A stretch of 64,000 nucleotides of DNA, taken from the NCBI RefSeq assembly GCF_000003815.2, contig NC_049987.1, positions 19,626,568 to 19,690,567 on the forward strand, read 5' to 3'. Source of the stretch: Branchiostoma floridae. Taxonomy: Eukaryota > Chordata > Leptocardii > Amphioxiformes > Branchiostomatidae. Numbering within the stretch: the first letter of the stretch is position 1; each line of letters opens with the position of its first letter. A program made the translations under genes and the position numbers. Below, in pieces: positions 49,501-62,752 of this stretch. Under the pieces are notes generated by a model. The model had not been told where the DNA came from, did not search any database, and saw only the letters and a program-made list of their open reading frames with translations.

Positions 49501-50450
49501 CTTACATAGAAGTTGCATCGCAGTGAACCATCGATTTGTACCACAGGAGCAGGCGGTATAAGTTTACCCGTGAAATTTGGAAAACTCAGGAACAGACAGT
49601 CGGCTTGCCTAAAGCGAAAGTGAGTGACGGTGTGTGCGGTAGTGGCTCGTGCTTCTTTTGCCACTACATACAGTAGTCTGAAAAATATCGTCTAATGTGA
49701 TGACAATTTGGAAAGTTTCCTAAAAGATTTCAGTTAGTTTGTGATGCTGCTCTCATATCTATAATTTGATTCAAACATAAAAAAATTGCTAAGACGTGAA
49801 AATAGCATTAGCTATTTGTGTTTGATAGCTCAAGGCCTTTCTCGACCTCGTAAAATAAGACATTGCAGTTAGCTTTTACGAGCCCAACTAAAACTAATGT
49901 TGCATTTTGCATTGCGGGCAATCAGTGACCTCTACAGCTGAAAGAAGATTTTGGAAGTAACAAGATTCAAACAGATTGCATTCCAGTCGTAATAGGTATT
50001 GACATACCCGCTGTCACCTTTAGAAATGCAGTCGATCTTATGAATATATATTGTATATACGTCCACTGAATCGAAAGTAGCCGGATCCACCGAGGCCAGG
50101 ACGGACTAATGACTCCAAATTAGCTCGTGGTTAAATTTGATATGGTGTGATATAAAATAGTTGACAATACGGTGGCTTCATCCAGATGGGTCTAACATTC
50201 CGAAATATGACGTCTCTTATAAAATGGTTCATGTCAAAACCAATATGAGGGAATTCAACGTAAATCGTTGTCGGGACCTCCTAAGCAGACCCTCCAATAT
50301 GTAGAAGACTGGAGGAAACCCGAAAACGGTATGCTCATTACAGAATAAATGATAGGAAATATTGACCATAGATCTAAAGAGTAGACATGTTCGACACACC
50401 TGTGAGAGTCAATTTGATGAAAAAGTTTGACCTTCATAGGTGGGGTAATT
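46600..50450. other. Gene-free stretch
   Basis: No supported exon. A likely LINE-type 3' end is at about 47,940-48,030. Confidence 0.45.
47940..48030 (+). mobile_element. Probable LINE 3' end
   Basis: CATGAATTTGCAATAAAGAT followed by TATTATTAT is a typical LINE-like terminus with a short trinucleotide tail. No coding remnant is recognised upstream. Confidence 0.4.
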
Positions 50451-50452
50451 AG

Positions 50453-50601
50453 CCTGGGTACCCTACGGAAAGTAGTTCGCTCCGACGTTCATACAGTCGC
50501 TTCCTGCTCTGACGTTCAGTATACACTATATACAGTCGCTTCTCTGAATAGCAGAAGCGAACATATGTAGGAGCGAACTACTATCCGGATGGTACCCAGA
50601 C
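50453..50601. mobile_element. Foldback MITE, GGTACCCAGGC family
   Basis: CCTGGGTACC..CGGAAAGTAGTTCGCTCC at the left is inverted at the right (GGAGCGAACTACTATCCGGA, then GGTACCCAGAC). Inner arms carry ATACAGTCGCTTC and GAAGCGA. Confidence 0.85.
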
Positions 50602-52640
50602 TTTGGGGTAATACCTAACACTGGGGAATAATCGAATGAACGGGTTCTGTCAGAGGTGAGAATTACATTTAGATATTGCCAAAATGTATTCATTTCCCTA
50701 TTAGGCGTCTAAACATTTGTCAAGTATCCACATTGCTCTTAGGTCTTCGCATAATATTAGATATTGCAACTGACTCTGCTCTTCTTTGAGGACGAATAAC
50801 AATATGAAAATAATTTCCCATACGAAATCCAATACATAAAAATGGTTAAATTTACATAGTAATAGTAAACTATTAGTTATAAACGTGCTCTATAAAACAC
50901 AGTGCAATAAGAGGAACTAAACTTTGACGTAAAGGCAATTTGATTCCTGATCCTAGCTGTCAAAGCTGGTGAATTCCGTGATGTCACAAAAAAGACAGTG
51001 GTCGACCTTGCCTTGCCTTGTAGCAACCCTTTCGGCGCGGTGGATCTTTATGTGACAAAATAGATGACGTCCATGTTGCCATCGTTCATCCGGAGACCCT
51101 GGTCATCATTCGTTCGCCTCAGCAACACGCCGGGAAGCAGGAAACAAGTCATTATTCATCCCGAGGCTTTCCCTATCTGGATATGAACGCTTACCATCAA
51201 TGTTAGCTGTCAAAAACTGTAGAACGGAGAAACCGTTGAATAAATCGAAATGTCAAGATCAATAGGCATCTTCCTGCGGGCGCTAAGGCATCTTTCATGA
51301 ACTATAACTGATGAGACTTCTGCATTTCGTGGCTACCCTCTACGTCAGGAATATTGTTTATCTGTAATCAGTTGTTCACTTTGACCTTAAATAGCAAATA
51401 GCCTCTCCTACATAATCAGTGTGTCATTTATCACTACAGGTGGGGTAACTTCATTGAAGCTATTTGTATATCTACAGCCACACGTTATTCGTCCATACGA
51501 AAAAAAAAGTTATCTCTTAAAGATAACTTTCGCAATTCATTTATAAGAATTTATAGCCTTCTTTGCGGACATTTTCATGTTGAGGGCTTTTATTCTATTA
51601 TAATAGTAGTGTGTGTGTCATGTGTGTTACCATACTCCCTTCCACGGCAAACTACCTTTCTGGACAGGCACCCTTCCGCAAACGCCCTTTCCGGGCATTA
51701 GAGAAACTTAATAAGCCAACGTCGAAATCGCGAGTTAGCCAAAACTTCCCACCCCACCCCCGCTATCCATAAGATAAGTGCCAGCCCCGCTAGTCTATGA
51801 AGGGTGCTAAATTAATACGCAGGTTTTGTATGTAGTCTTGTACGATTAGACGAAGCCTATAATGTGGCAAGTGCTGCTCCAGTATCGCCTCTGATAAGCG
51901 AGAGGGGTCAGCATATCTGGATTTCATGTGGGCTCATCTAAAGCTCCGTAAATGTCAAACGATGATGTGCTTTCATCCCTCATCCATCCTATCACAGAAA
52001 ATTTCTGTTCCAATAGTGTCTAGACAGATGCTGTCAAGATTGCCACATCGTCGTTGCAGAAAGACATCAGCGACAGTGAGTCTTCAATGAGGTCAGAAGC
52101 CTATGGTGTTGGTTACGAAGATCAGAAGAGCCAGACGTCGTGTTTGGCAGTTAGGTCGATCGTAAAGAGTGAAGGAATAAGTCATCGGGAGTTTGAATTC
52201 TCTGTATCCACTGAACATTTACCTAAAACTTATAACATATGACATATAACATATAAGCTTAACACTGTAAGTAGCTTTAGGTCTCTAGTGAGGGAAGCAA
52301 ATAGATGTGTGATACAAGATCAGAACTTTTCAAATGGTTGTGAGGTCCGATAAATGATGAAATATAGATCACACTGGAAGCGGATTTTGTCAATGCTTCA
52401 ACTCAATAAAGAGTATGGATATGTATGTATATATGTATGTATGTATGTGAGGTCCCATACTCATGTATGGGTGAAAGCAAAGGTCGCCAAGAACTGGTAT
52501 AATGAACACTTAGTGAGTCTGAGCTAAATAAGCCCCTTTTGAAGGCTTTGGTCCGGAGAGCAGGTCCAGAGGTAGTCCACTTGTCTCCATTTGAAAGATT
52601 TAGAGCCTGGACTGCCTGACGATGCAATCCCTTGTTGGCC
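50602..52640. other. Gene-free stretch
   Basis: No supported exon or repeat end. A short (TG)n tract lies near 51,610. Confidence 0.4.
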
Positions 52641-53440
52641 AATCCATCTTCCTGAATAACCAAAGGCATCCCAAGCGTTACCAACATACGATCCCTCGGT
52701 CAAGGTCTGGGGCTTGCACTAGGGGAGTTGGAATAGCCTTCGGTTCCTGTCTTTATATTCTATTCAACTATTATTCTATTATTGGATCAACAGCCATTCA
52801 TCATGCATTGCGGTTTTGATATCTGTTGGGAGATCATTGATTATGCTGTATATGTATATACAGTAGATACCGTTTAATTGCATAGCATATTTACCAGCGT
52901 ATTTCGTGCAATCATCCTAGCTGGCGCAATAATGCGAAGTTATCCAGCTGAACCGCACTGGTTTGGGATTTTGGAATTCTGTGCAGTTAACAGAAGTTTG
53001 CGTTAATCCGTTGTGTAATTAACTGGCTTCTACTGTATCTGGTTTTCGTACTTATTTCTAAAAACATATATTTCTCTCCTATTCAGATCATATTTACGCA
53101 AATGAATTAAGTATTTGGAATTTAGTAAAGGCAGCGATGGATTATTGTGTAAGAAACACTAATGCATCTTTATCCTTGGGGTAACGGTTGTATTTAGAAT
53201 TGGGGTAATTTTAATGTCAAGACTGTGGCTTCAATTTGATTTGAAACAATAACCAAAGGCATCCCAAGGGTTAGCAAAATGCGATCCCTCGGTCAAGCTC
53301 TGAGGCTCTCACCAGGGGAGTTGGAATAACCTTCATATTCTATTCTTCGGTGGATCAACTTTAAGCCATTCATCATGCATTGCGGTTTTGATACCTGTGG
53401 GGAGATCATTAGTCACACTGATGTATGTACCTGGTTTTCG
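52640..53440. repeat. Two-copy tandem repeat, about 590-bp period, with a MITE between
   Basis: 52655-52850 and 53248-53425 share AATAACCAAAGGCATCCCAA, CGATCCCTCGGTCAAG, AGGGGAGTTGGAATA and CATTCATCATGCATTGCGGT in the same order at high identity. Copies this similar are recent compared with the other tandem repeats of the desert. Confidence 0.9.
52861..53035. mobile_element. pogo/Tigger-like MITE with TA target site
   Basis: CAGTAGATACCGTTTAATTG at the left and AATTAACTGGCTTCTACTG at the right are inverted, and both ends are flanked by TA. Short termini starting CAGTA and a TA duplication fit the pogo branch of Tc1/mariner. Confidence 0.8.
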
Positions 53441-54041
53441 TAGATATTTCTGAAAAAAAAACACCTACATTTTCTTTCTATTAAGAGTTTGTAAGATAAC
53501 GAACGGATTTTATCATGGCTGTTTTTAATGTATTCAAATGTAAATTCAGCTACTGCTGCTATGCCATGCATCTGTAAATAAAACTTGTCAAGAGCATATT
53601 CACGCTGAATTGAATACATTGAAGGTGAGAACACTCCTCTTACTAGCATTACATAACATTGTTTCATGAAAGGCAGCGATGGATTCTTCTGAAACGTACA
53701 ATATATCAAAGGACGCTTGGTGTACTCCATGACAAAATACTCACGAAAAACTATTAGACAGCTCATGTACCCGCACCCAAACATTTCCACACCAATTAGA
53801 CGACTTAGCAGCGTATTTCACATGACTAAATTCATCGGTTCTACGGCTGTGCGAAAGGAACTTCATACATCAAGTAAAGGCATTTGCCTTATCAGTAAGC
53901 TACACAATGCGCGGATGAAACCGAAAAAGGTCAAAGCTAAAAGCTGCTAATCCTTCTCGTTTCTATAATAATAATGGTTTATTCAAAATAATGGTTTATT
54001 CTATCCAGGACCTTCACTGAGGACGCTACTTTGTAAAGACA

Positions 54042-54420
54042 ATGGAAATATCTATGATGTTTCTTAAGTTAGAAGAGTGTCATTTTATTGTTAACTGTTC
54101 ACTATACAACAATGAAAGAAATATCTTTTTCAAATGTGTACAAAATAAGTTTCCATGCTTTCGATATTTAAATAGCACAGAAAAATTCACATTCCTCATG
54201 CAATTAGACAAGCCATGCATTCTAAACTCTACCTGCAACTACATTTGCATCTGTCTTAAGAAGCGAGAAGAAGTTGAACCTGTGTATAATAGAGTTTGTA
54301 GTCTCAGTCATGTATCACACCCTACACAAATTCTACATAGAATCACTAGATGTATATTATTCACATTGACCTGCATTTAGCTTGTTAGAAAGCAAAAACG
54401 TACAATAAAGATCTTCGTTC
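54042..54420 (+). mobile_element. Non-LTR retrotransposon ORF2 remnant and 3' end
   Basis: The frame contains EECHFIVNCSLYNNERNIFF, the HF...C.LY...R block of LINE ORF2 C-termini, then a stop, a short 3' UTR and GTACAATAAAGATCTTCG. Upstream coding sequence is lost, so this is a 5'-truncated copy. Confidence 0.65.
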
Positions 54421-56200
54421 ATTCTATGATGAATTACCTTGCCTTTGTTGCATTATTCAGAACTTCTCTTAGAACATTTGCCCATTAGGAATGTAGCAAA
54501 ACTGAGGATACAGTAATGTTAAAGTGGTATAAACACGATCCTTCCAGAACTTCTTCAGGTGATTTGAGTGAAGGCGTTCAGAACCATTTGGCCAAACCTT
54601 GATTACTTGAAGTGATCCTGAAATCCTTTGTCTAGACCTCCCTGGCTACTTCCATTTAGATTGGTTAGTCTACCATACCCTGGGGATCTCCGTATGACGC
54701 ACACGGTAACGTAATGAACGGGCACACACAAAACGGACATTCAACGAGTGAAAAAAAGAGATGAATGAACTCACCAATCACAGAAAATCTAAATTGTTCT
54801 GACAAAAGAAATTCTCTTCCTTGTGTAGAGATGAAATTAACGGTCAGTCCACTACACTGACTTGGTTCCTATGCAAGTCAGTGTCCGTGAATAGTTCAAT
54901 CAGGTTAGTGCCTTACTGGGATAAAGAGACTATTTTTTACACAACCATTGCTTTATTCCACCAACTCATGAAGATGGTTACCGAAACGTTAGTGGGATAA
55001 AGTGATGTTTGTTTAAAAAGAGTCTCTTTATTCAATAAGACATAAATAGTCTCAAATGATAATCTACCGCTATCTACCTTTCTACACAAAAACTAGAAAA
55101 AAATAGTACGGAACTAGTTCCTCTGGCTTTCTATGTCAACATACTTTCATAAGACATACTTTATATATTGTATAAATGTCTAAATGTAGGTAAAGCTTCC
55201 TTTTTTGGGGCGTGACTGCAGGAACAAAGATAGGCTACGCTAGGTTAGTAAGTCCATGATGCAATATTTTGAAAGCTTTGGAAACATCTAACAAGTTAAC
55301 CGAACAGTATTCAAATGGGATATGCGCTGATACAATCTTCTTTTATTTTCAAATGATCCTATTGGTAAAAGCTAGCACTTAATCAACTTTGTGACGTTCA
55401 CTTTGGCATTGCCTATACAGTTGCCTATAACCAACATCAGTTATAAACCTATGAGACCTATGATATGCTTCCTTCGCGATTTGATTATGTTTCTAATTAC
55501 TTACGACTTTCATCTTTGTGTGGACAGCTAGACGAAATTACAAATCCGTTAAATCTTACCCTGGTCCTCCGAGTGCCGAGAAAGGTTCTCTTTTCTTCCT
55601 CCCTTGACGCCATTGAAGTAATTACGGCTACCCATGTGGTCCGGCATCTGCCCAGCTCTAAATAGTACTGAGGGTGTTTGCAGACATCTAGACGCCAAAG
55701 ACTGTTTGCGGACAAAACACGTTTAGTATATCCGAAGTATTGGGCATTTTACTGCCTTACAGGCTAATTTTAACCCATTGGGTATGGTGTCAAATAGGTA
55801 CATCTTGCTGAGTCATTTTTTTTTCTTCTTTATGTAATTGGAGAGACGCAATGGGAGTGAAATGAGTGCCAGCCAATGCTCTCTATTACCTCGTTACCTC
55901 AAGTAGATCACGCAACACCCAACAGGGCACCTCGTGAATGCCTAAAATAGGATTGCCAGCCCAATTACTTCCAATGTTCAGCCACTAGTCCGTTGAATTC
56001 CTAATTCTTAAGTACATTGAAAGAAACTTTTTCCTTGTAATCACGTTTTCCGCTGTCGAAAATGAGTTTTCATGCTTCTTTGATCATCTTTTCATCGGAT
56101 TAGCGGTAAGAACGTTTCGATCAAAGCTTGAATGTGTACATTTTGTGTTTGAATCTCCCTTAAATCAATTCGTAACGTTTTACCCTCAGGCAGAATCTTA
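54421..56200. other. Gene-free stretch
   Basis: No supported exon. Short frames near 55,500 have no recognisable domain. Confidence 0.4.
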
Positions 56201-56990
56201 AAGGTTTAAGTGGATCTTCCCGCTTTTCCATGTATAAAACTCCTAATGACCCGAGGCATAAGATACTTAACAAGTACATCCGTTGGAAACATTGCTGTGG
56301 GGAAGGCGAACGACAAACGTAACTATCAATCATAATTGGAAATGGAGTTCAAAGTAGAGCAACGGTTAGGCAAGTTGTAAGAATAAGGTTTGAATGCATG
56401 CGTACCAGAAAATGACCTAGCAGCATTGGTTTCGTTTACTTTTTACTTTATCATCGTAATGGAGATGGGACATTGTATGTTTGCTGTAACCACTCTTAAC
56501 CATCACGGTTAATGTTGATCAATCTGTTTTCCCTTTGAAAGTCCCTGTGGCCAGTGGTATATCTTGCTTCGCAAGTATGCCGTGACAAATATTGCTGTAG
56601 GGAAAGCATGGAACAAACGCATTTATCATTCATCATATGAGCTTGCACAGTTAGGGGAAAATCTAAGATTCTATTATAAGAAATGTACCAAGTACATTGA
56701 TCAGTGGAACGTGCACCGTGGTCAATGAGTACAACTGGAACTAACTAATAGCATAACTTCTGTTCACTTTTGAATTATCAGCATTATCATAATGGAGACG
56801 AAGATCATAATATATGAGATCTCATAGGTTTTATCTTTACAGTTTGAGTTGATCAATCTGCTTCCCCGCATAAAACTCCCTGTGGCAAACGGTATGAATT
56901 GCTTAGCAAGTCCATAAATGTCAAATCTTGCTGTAGGGAAAGCAAAGGGCAAACCGCAATTATCAGTCATCGTATGCCGGTATGGGATAG
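56200..56990. repeat. Diverged tandem repeat, about 300-340-bp period, three copies
   Basis: Near 56225, 56530 and 56865 the same series recurs: (CATA)AAACTCC(C)T, GGTAT..(C/A)TTGCTT(C/A)GCAAGT, AA.(A/C)TTGCTGT(A/G)GGGAAAGC, and CAAACG..TATCA(T/G)TCATCATA. Confidence 0.75.
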
Positions 56991-57918
56991 AGTTCTGTGA
57001 AGCAGAAAGCTAGCTCTCAAAGTTCTACAAATGAAACTGAATAGAAGTCAATGATCGACCGAGCAGTGACTCCCAAGTGCTTTATAACAGTTATGGCGAT
57101 GCAGACAAAGCGTAATTTGATCCCTGGAAGAAGACCAAGTAGTTGATCATTTTATTGTTACTGTGCCAAGTCACGTATCTCTCTTAAGCAACTTGCTCGT
57201 GGTAACTACTGTGGAATTTTCAAAGATAACCTTCTTTAGAAAATATTCAACAGGGGCAGGGGTGACGAAAATTTGATCAAGAAATCCTTTAGATTGGGCT
57301 CAAGTTCTGCTCTTGAATTTGAAGTTTGGAATACAGGTAATAACACGGCCGTTGATGACGTTACTCGTACTCCCAAAGGTGGAGATAGTTCAACTTGGCA
57401 AATTTTATCAACTGTTTTATCTATGACAATGTCAGGAGACGGCTCTTTGATCAGTATCCAAGAACCTCTTTGCCGCGCACGACAAGCTCGCTACCACAGG
57501 AGATGTACCTAACCATTGACGGCGTTTGTTTCCGTGCGAGTGGCCGGAAGCAATTAGGAAGTCATGGAATTTAAATGAGTTTTTTAAAGTGGCTTTGGTG
57601 AAAAAAAAGCGCTAGCGTCACCGGGAAGATGAGCCTCACCCTGACACTTGATTCTACTGACTGTTGGAGACGTGCCGGCGTCAGGGAATGGTTGCCAAGA
57701 CCATCCAGTAATTGTGGCCAATAAATTGGCCACTTCATTAATCATTCAAAGGGCTTACATAACGAATGTTCGCTACGGCGATATCCACAACGCAGCCCAA
57801 TTTGGTTCACCTGTTGCTAGATCATAGCTACTTTATGGATGATCGTCAAAATCCATCATACTTACAGTCTTTATGCAACCATTGGGGTTTTATTATGCAG
57901 TCTTTGCTGTTCCAATCA

Positions 57919-57942
57919 TCATCATCATCATCATCATCATTA
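57919..57942. repeat. (ATC)n microsatellite
   Basis: Eight or nine ATC units. Confidence 0.9.
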
Positions 57943-60636
57943 TTCAGCCTCTATTCTGAGGTGCAGCAAGCAAAGTCCGACCTCCAGAACAGCCTGTCTT
58001 TCATTGTAGTGAGAAGTCCCGGGCTCTCCAGGCCAGTTCCTGACTCAATAAGTTTCTGTTATATCAATATCTGTTATCATATATAATAAGTTTTCCTTGC
58101 ATCGTCAACATAATTAGCATCATCCCTACAGAGCGGCATCCACCCAAAACAAAGGGGGTTTCATGCAAGTTTTAGACGTGAATGCGCCATAGATTGACTG
58201 CCAAGTAAACACAATCCGTCAATTGTGGCCTTGGTACTTGATTCATAATATAGTGCTAATAAGGTTCTTATTGTGATTGTAGCTAATTTGTGCTTCTTTG
58301 AGCAGCCCAGTTTTCTCAAACATACACATTTTAGGAAAACGTGACTTTCATTGACACACACTTGTCTCATAAACTTCTTTTCTGTGCCTTTGCCCACTGC
58401 ATGGGTTACAAAATCATCTATCCTTTTACATCCTCTTACATTTTAGGAGGATCGCGCATCGGTTGCTGTAATATGAGTTATTGTAGAGCTGTTACTCTAA
58501 AAATTAACGTCTTTTTTTCATATTGTTGAAATGATTAGCTTCCAACAGCCCTTTTTTATGCCATAAATGATTGATATTAGATGTATCGGCGCCACAGATG
58601 GGCAGTCGATACACTCATTATATCACAGGAAATAACGTTCGCTACTTTATAGAGCATCTAAGGGCCTTACGTAACCCAAGAGTTACAACCTTGTACTGTA
58701 GGAAGGTCTTCTACGCGACGCAATTTGGTTCGACGGATATAAAATATTCACAGAACCTTGACTTTTACTGCCCATAAAATTCCGTACCTGTTGCACTTGG
58801 TGCTTCCAGTGGGTATAAAAGCCCACACAAAGCCATGTATCATACTTACAGCTGGTGCGGATAATACTTCATGGCATTGCTGTAATATACCCTCGGGATT
58901 TCAGGGGAAATCCTAATAGTATCAGAGACAGAAACGAGAACGTACATGCAAAGGTATATTTCATTAATCAAAATGCGACAAAATCTAGGCACTGAATACA
59001 TCACTGTTTATTAGTCTTAACCTCTAGATAGCTGTATGAGACAGGTGACTATTTGTCTCTTACTAACTCTTTGATTAAACTCCATTGTAACATTGCCTTG
59101 ATGAGTTATACTGATCAAAACATGCCAGCATCTCCTTTGGCAGGGCAATTTTCCATCCAATCAGCATCTATGATCTGTATTGTGATACATATATAGTTAA
59201 TCTACTTAACAGTGATGTGCTTTAGAATAAAGGAAGACTATATGAAATATCCCATTAACACTTGACCATACATCCTCCTTAGCGACATTACAAAGTGAGT
59301 AAGGTCAGTATCGAGGTTTAAGCTTTAATCTGTTCTGCAATTGGAACTTCTTATAGTGTATCTAGAAGTCATTTCGTAGTATTAAGGCGCACAGGAAGCA
59401 ATTTTACCAAGATAACCGTGCGTATCCAGAAGAGATACTTCATTTGTCAAAACAGCTTATCGTTAAGTCACTAATGATAAAATGGTTTTTCAAGGTCATT
59501 TTTCTACCATCGATTTTAGTCAACATTATATACTAAACCAAAGAAACCGCACCATGGCATGGGAATTAGTTTACTTATACATGTCTAAAGGCAAGGATCC
59601 CAATTTGCCTTGACATCCAAAACCAATTAGAGGGGTGAAATTTTTGCAAAGGTAACGATTTCACGCCCTTATATGGCATTTGTCATCATTGATACACAGT
59701 GCACTGCCTTTCATCGGCGCCGCCAAGACGGCAGGTTCTTGGCACAGAGGCAGTTTTACGTTGGGGATTTTTTTCTTGATGACTACCTGATTATCAAAAG
59801 AAAGGAAAACCCGAACAAGAAGTATATAGTCTGAGACATTGATCACAAATGTTATTTCTTTAACAAATGCTTTTTTTCTCCATCGTTCCATCCTGACTCA
59901 TCGACATCTGTCGTCTGCTTGCCCCTGCTCTGGTCTTTCCTGCCTACTTGGTTCTAAATTAACAGAAGTCTGCCCTTTCCTGACCGGCGGGCTTAGACCA
60001 TTAAGACTGAATTTCCAAGAATATCTAGAATAAGATCATCATTGTAGAATTCAGTCTATAACGAATCAACGGCACCACCCACGTATGTTCTGGCATGTTG
60101 CTTTATTCAAACATGACAAGCCGGGCAGAACGTTGAGAGCCGAGGATTCTTGTGTGATCAGGTGGTTGATATAGATCAGGTTAGCTCTTTCGTCCATGGC
60201 TACAATATTCTAAAGCTGTTCATTTTCATTTTGATCTAAACTTTCGTGGTTGGTCAGGTATGACCTCTGGCGAGAATTCTATCGTCTTATTCAATGCTCG
60301 TGGAAGGATCAATCTTACTTTTGATATAAATGGTTCGTTTGTGCAGAGGATGATCTGTACTGACATCCTTGATGTCCACGTTTAAGGTTCAAGGCGCAGA
60401 AGATTTCTTTGCTGGAAACAGATTTGAGCGCAGATGTCTATCCCAGATAAATTAGAAATTGATAACATAGCAATACAAGCTTGTTTGACAAATGTACTTA
60501 TAATTAGTGTTAAAAAACTTTGTAATTCATGCAAACTGTGCAAAGCCCAGGAATTAATCTTCAAGAATAAAACTCCACACAATTATTACCCTAAAACATA
60601 TGGACTGCAAACATTTTACACACTAAAAGTCGTATT

Positions 60637-60727
60637 TACCAATAGCGGTAAATGTCAGGTTTGTGTGGTAATGTTTGCATTGTGTCAAATTGTACCAGAC
60701 TTACCTGGAATTTACCACTATTGCTAA
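60637..60727. repeat. Small foldback repeat
   Basis: TACCAATAGCGGTAAATGTC is inverted as AATTTACCACTATTGCTA. The full length is about 90 bp. Confidence 0.65.
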
Positions 60728-62116
60728 ATCACAATTTTCGTGCAGTGTTTAGCAATGGTAAGGCATTCTGAAATCTGAGAGTATCCTTAGCTGACCCTTA
60801 AGTTCAATTCCTTAGGTCCCTAAGTCAAAGACTCTAGCCGGTAGATCACATTGCCGCCACCTTGACCTTCTTGCTTGAAAATTTACTTTCTGCTTTGAAT
60901 TGTATGAGATGATAGCTATCAGCCATGGACGGCCGAATGTGGTTGGTGCTTTTAAATAGCTACAGGCCTAGTACACAGTTATGACACAGACATAAAGCAC
61001 CCTGGATACCTGTACGGTCTTTAAGTCACACTTTAGCAGCCAAACAACTTGCCTAAAGGACGCTTGGTGATAAAAAGTCATGTTACGCCCGCCATTTTGC
61101 AAGAAATAGCTCGGAGTCGATGACCTTTCAAAACTCCATACATGTTATTCATACAAACAAACACGAAATAGCTACCCATTAGCGTTCAACAGGCAACTAC
61201 CACATGCCAAGGCCGCTCCTGTGATTACTTATCGACATTGACAGATTGTGCTCTGATGGGAGCCGCCCTAATGCTTTATTACGGAAAAGTTGTTTCTGAG
61301 ACACTGACATCTTATAACATACGGGAGTCAAATAGTGGAAAATACGGATACTTTACTCAAAAAGGCTGCGTATTTTTAAGTAATTAGTGACATCCAATTT
61401 GGGAGAGGGTTACATAGTAGCACATAATACCTAGGTGTTATCTCTTGCCATATTGAGGTTCTATCTTAGATAGTGACAAAAGCTTTCCTGGAACGGGTAT
61501 TACCTGCCAGATACTGTGGGCTTAGAGTCGACTTATATTTCCTTTAAGAATAAAATGTGTCGAATAAGATAAGAGCGTTTTGAAATCCCCTAATAATCTG
61601 CTATGATATAATACTGACTTATCTATGAAAATTATAACCTTCTTAATCTTTGAGATTAGATGATGCATAGAATTATTCTGTGAAGTTTGAAATAAACAAA
61701 CAGAAGTAAGGGAAACACAACCGTGAACAATGTGAAATAACTTATACAATGATTAAGTTTACTTTTTTGATTTGATACAGACGGCAAATAAGTTGCACTT
61801 TTGTAGTTCATTCTAAATTATGAGCTTCTTTTAAGACGTTTACGACAAGGATAATTGCACCGCTGCCGACCGATGATGATGAATTGTATTCAAACTTGTT
61901 CATTCATCAACGATTCCCTTTAGTCTACATTAAATTGCGTTTCATAACATACAAGACAGGTGCATCATGGAAACTCAGCGGGTTCCAGTGTATGATAGAC
62001 ACGTGACGTGTCTTGATGTTTGAATCTGTAGCAACCTTGCAACTAAACAACAAATGTGATTTTCATAGTACACATAAATGGATTAACTAATGCCAATAGA
62101 TGTCGGTCGGTGCATT

Positions 62117-62386
62117 AAGGTGCACTCTCACCGCACTTGCGTCAAGCTTGCGTCACTGCGGGGTTCGTTTACTGCGTCACTGTTTTGATATTTTCTCCAA
62201 TTTTTTTATAGTTTAGATATTGCACAATACGTAAAAGTATGACTTAGAAGACGACAAAATACACAAAAAGTATGAAAATTCGTTCTTTAACCCGGATGAT
62301 GATGATGATGATGATCTCTGAAATTCGTATCTTCCGTACCCCGCGGTGACGCAAGCGTGACGCAAGTGCAGTGAGAGTGCACCCTT
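62117..62386. mobile_element. TIR MITE, GTGCACTCTCACTGCACTTG family
   Basis: The left end AAGGTGCACTCTCACCGCAC and right end GTGCAGTGAGAGTGCACCCTT are inverted. The interior has (GAT)n and matches 6118-6341 in reverse. Confidence 0.85.
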
Positions 62387-62530
62387 ACGGACAAAATACA
62401 GGTGACGTGACGCAAGCCTTCACACTAGATCTTCTTGCTGGACAAGAACCCTGTTATTATGGCTATCATGATGTATCCGAATGACCAGATTCCGCATTAT
62501 TACTAAAACTACGTGACATTGTGTAGTTAT

Positions 62531-62752
62531 GCCACCTTTCTACCAGGACAGCGCTCTCGCTGCGACCTCAAATGCGTCAGATCGCTCAACAAATTGTGCA
62601 AAAAAGGACCGTTTTACACTTAGCGTTTTTTGCCTTTTCAGTCACACCTTTCCTCTTTTAATAATATGGCTAGTATGAAATCGAAGGTTACACACATCCG
62701 TTTTAGGCCCCAGTGAGAGCGCAGAGCTATCGCCGTCAGGTGGAAAGGGGGA
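62531..62752. mobile_element. TIR MITE, family shared with 44151-44360
   Basis: Starts CTACCAGGACAGCGCTCTCG and ends GAGAGCGCAGAGCTATCGCC then GTCAGGTGGAAAG. Internal GATCGCTCAACAAATTGTGC matches the 44.3-kb copy. Confidence 0.65.

Larger units (their letters stand above)
57000..62100. other. Gene-free stretch
   Basis: No supported exon. Two weakly similar segments (57738-57850 and 58656-58760) share GGGC(T/C)TTAC(A/G)TAAC and CGCA..CAATTTGGTTC. Confidence 0.4.

Noticed and set aside
53413-53790. 125-codon minus-strand ORF
   Set aside because: AT-rich, without a domain or splice signals, and partly inside the 590-bp tandem duplication.
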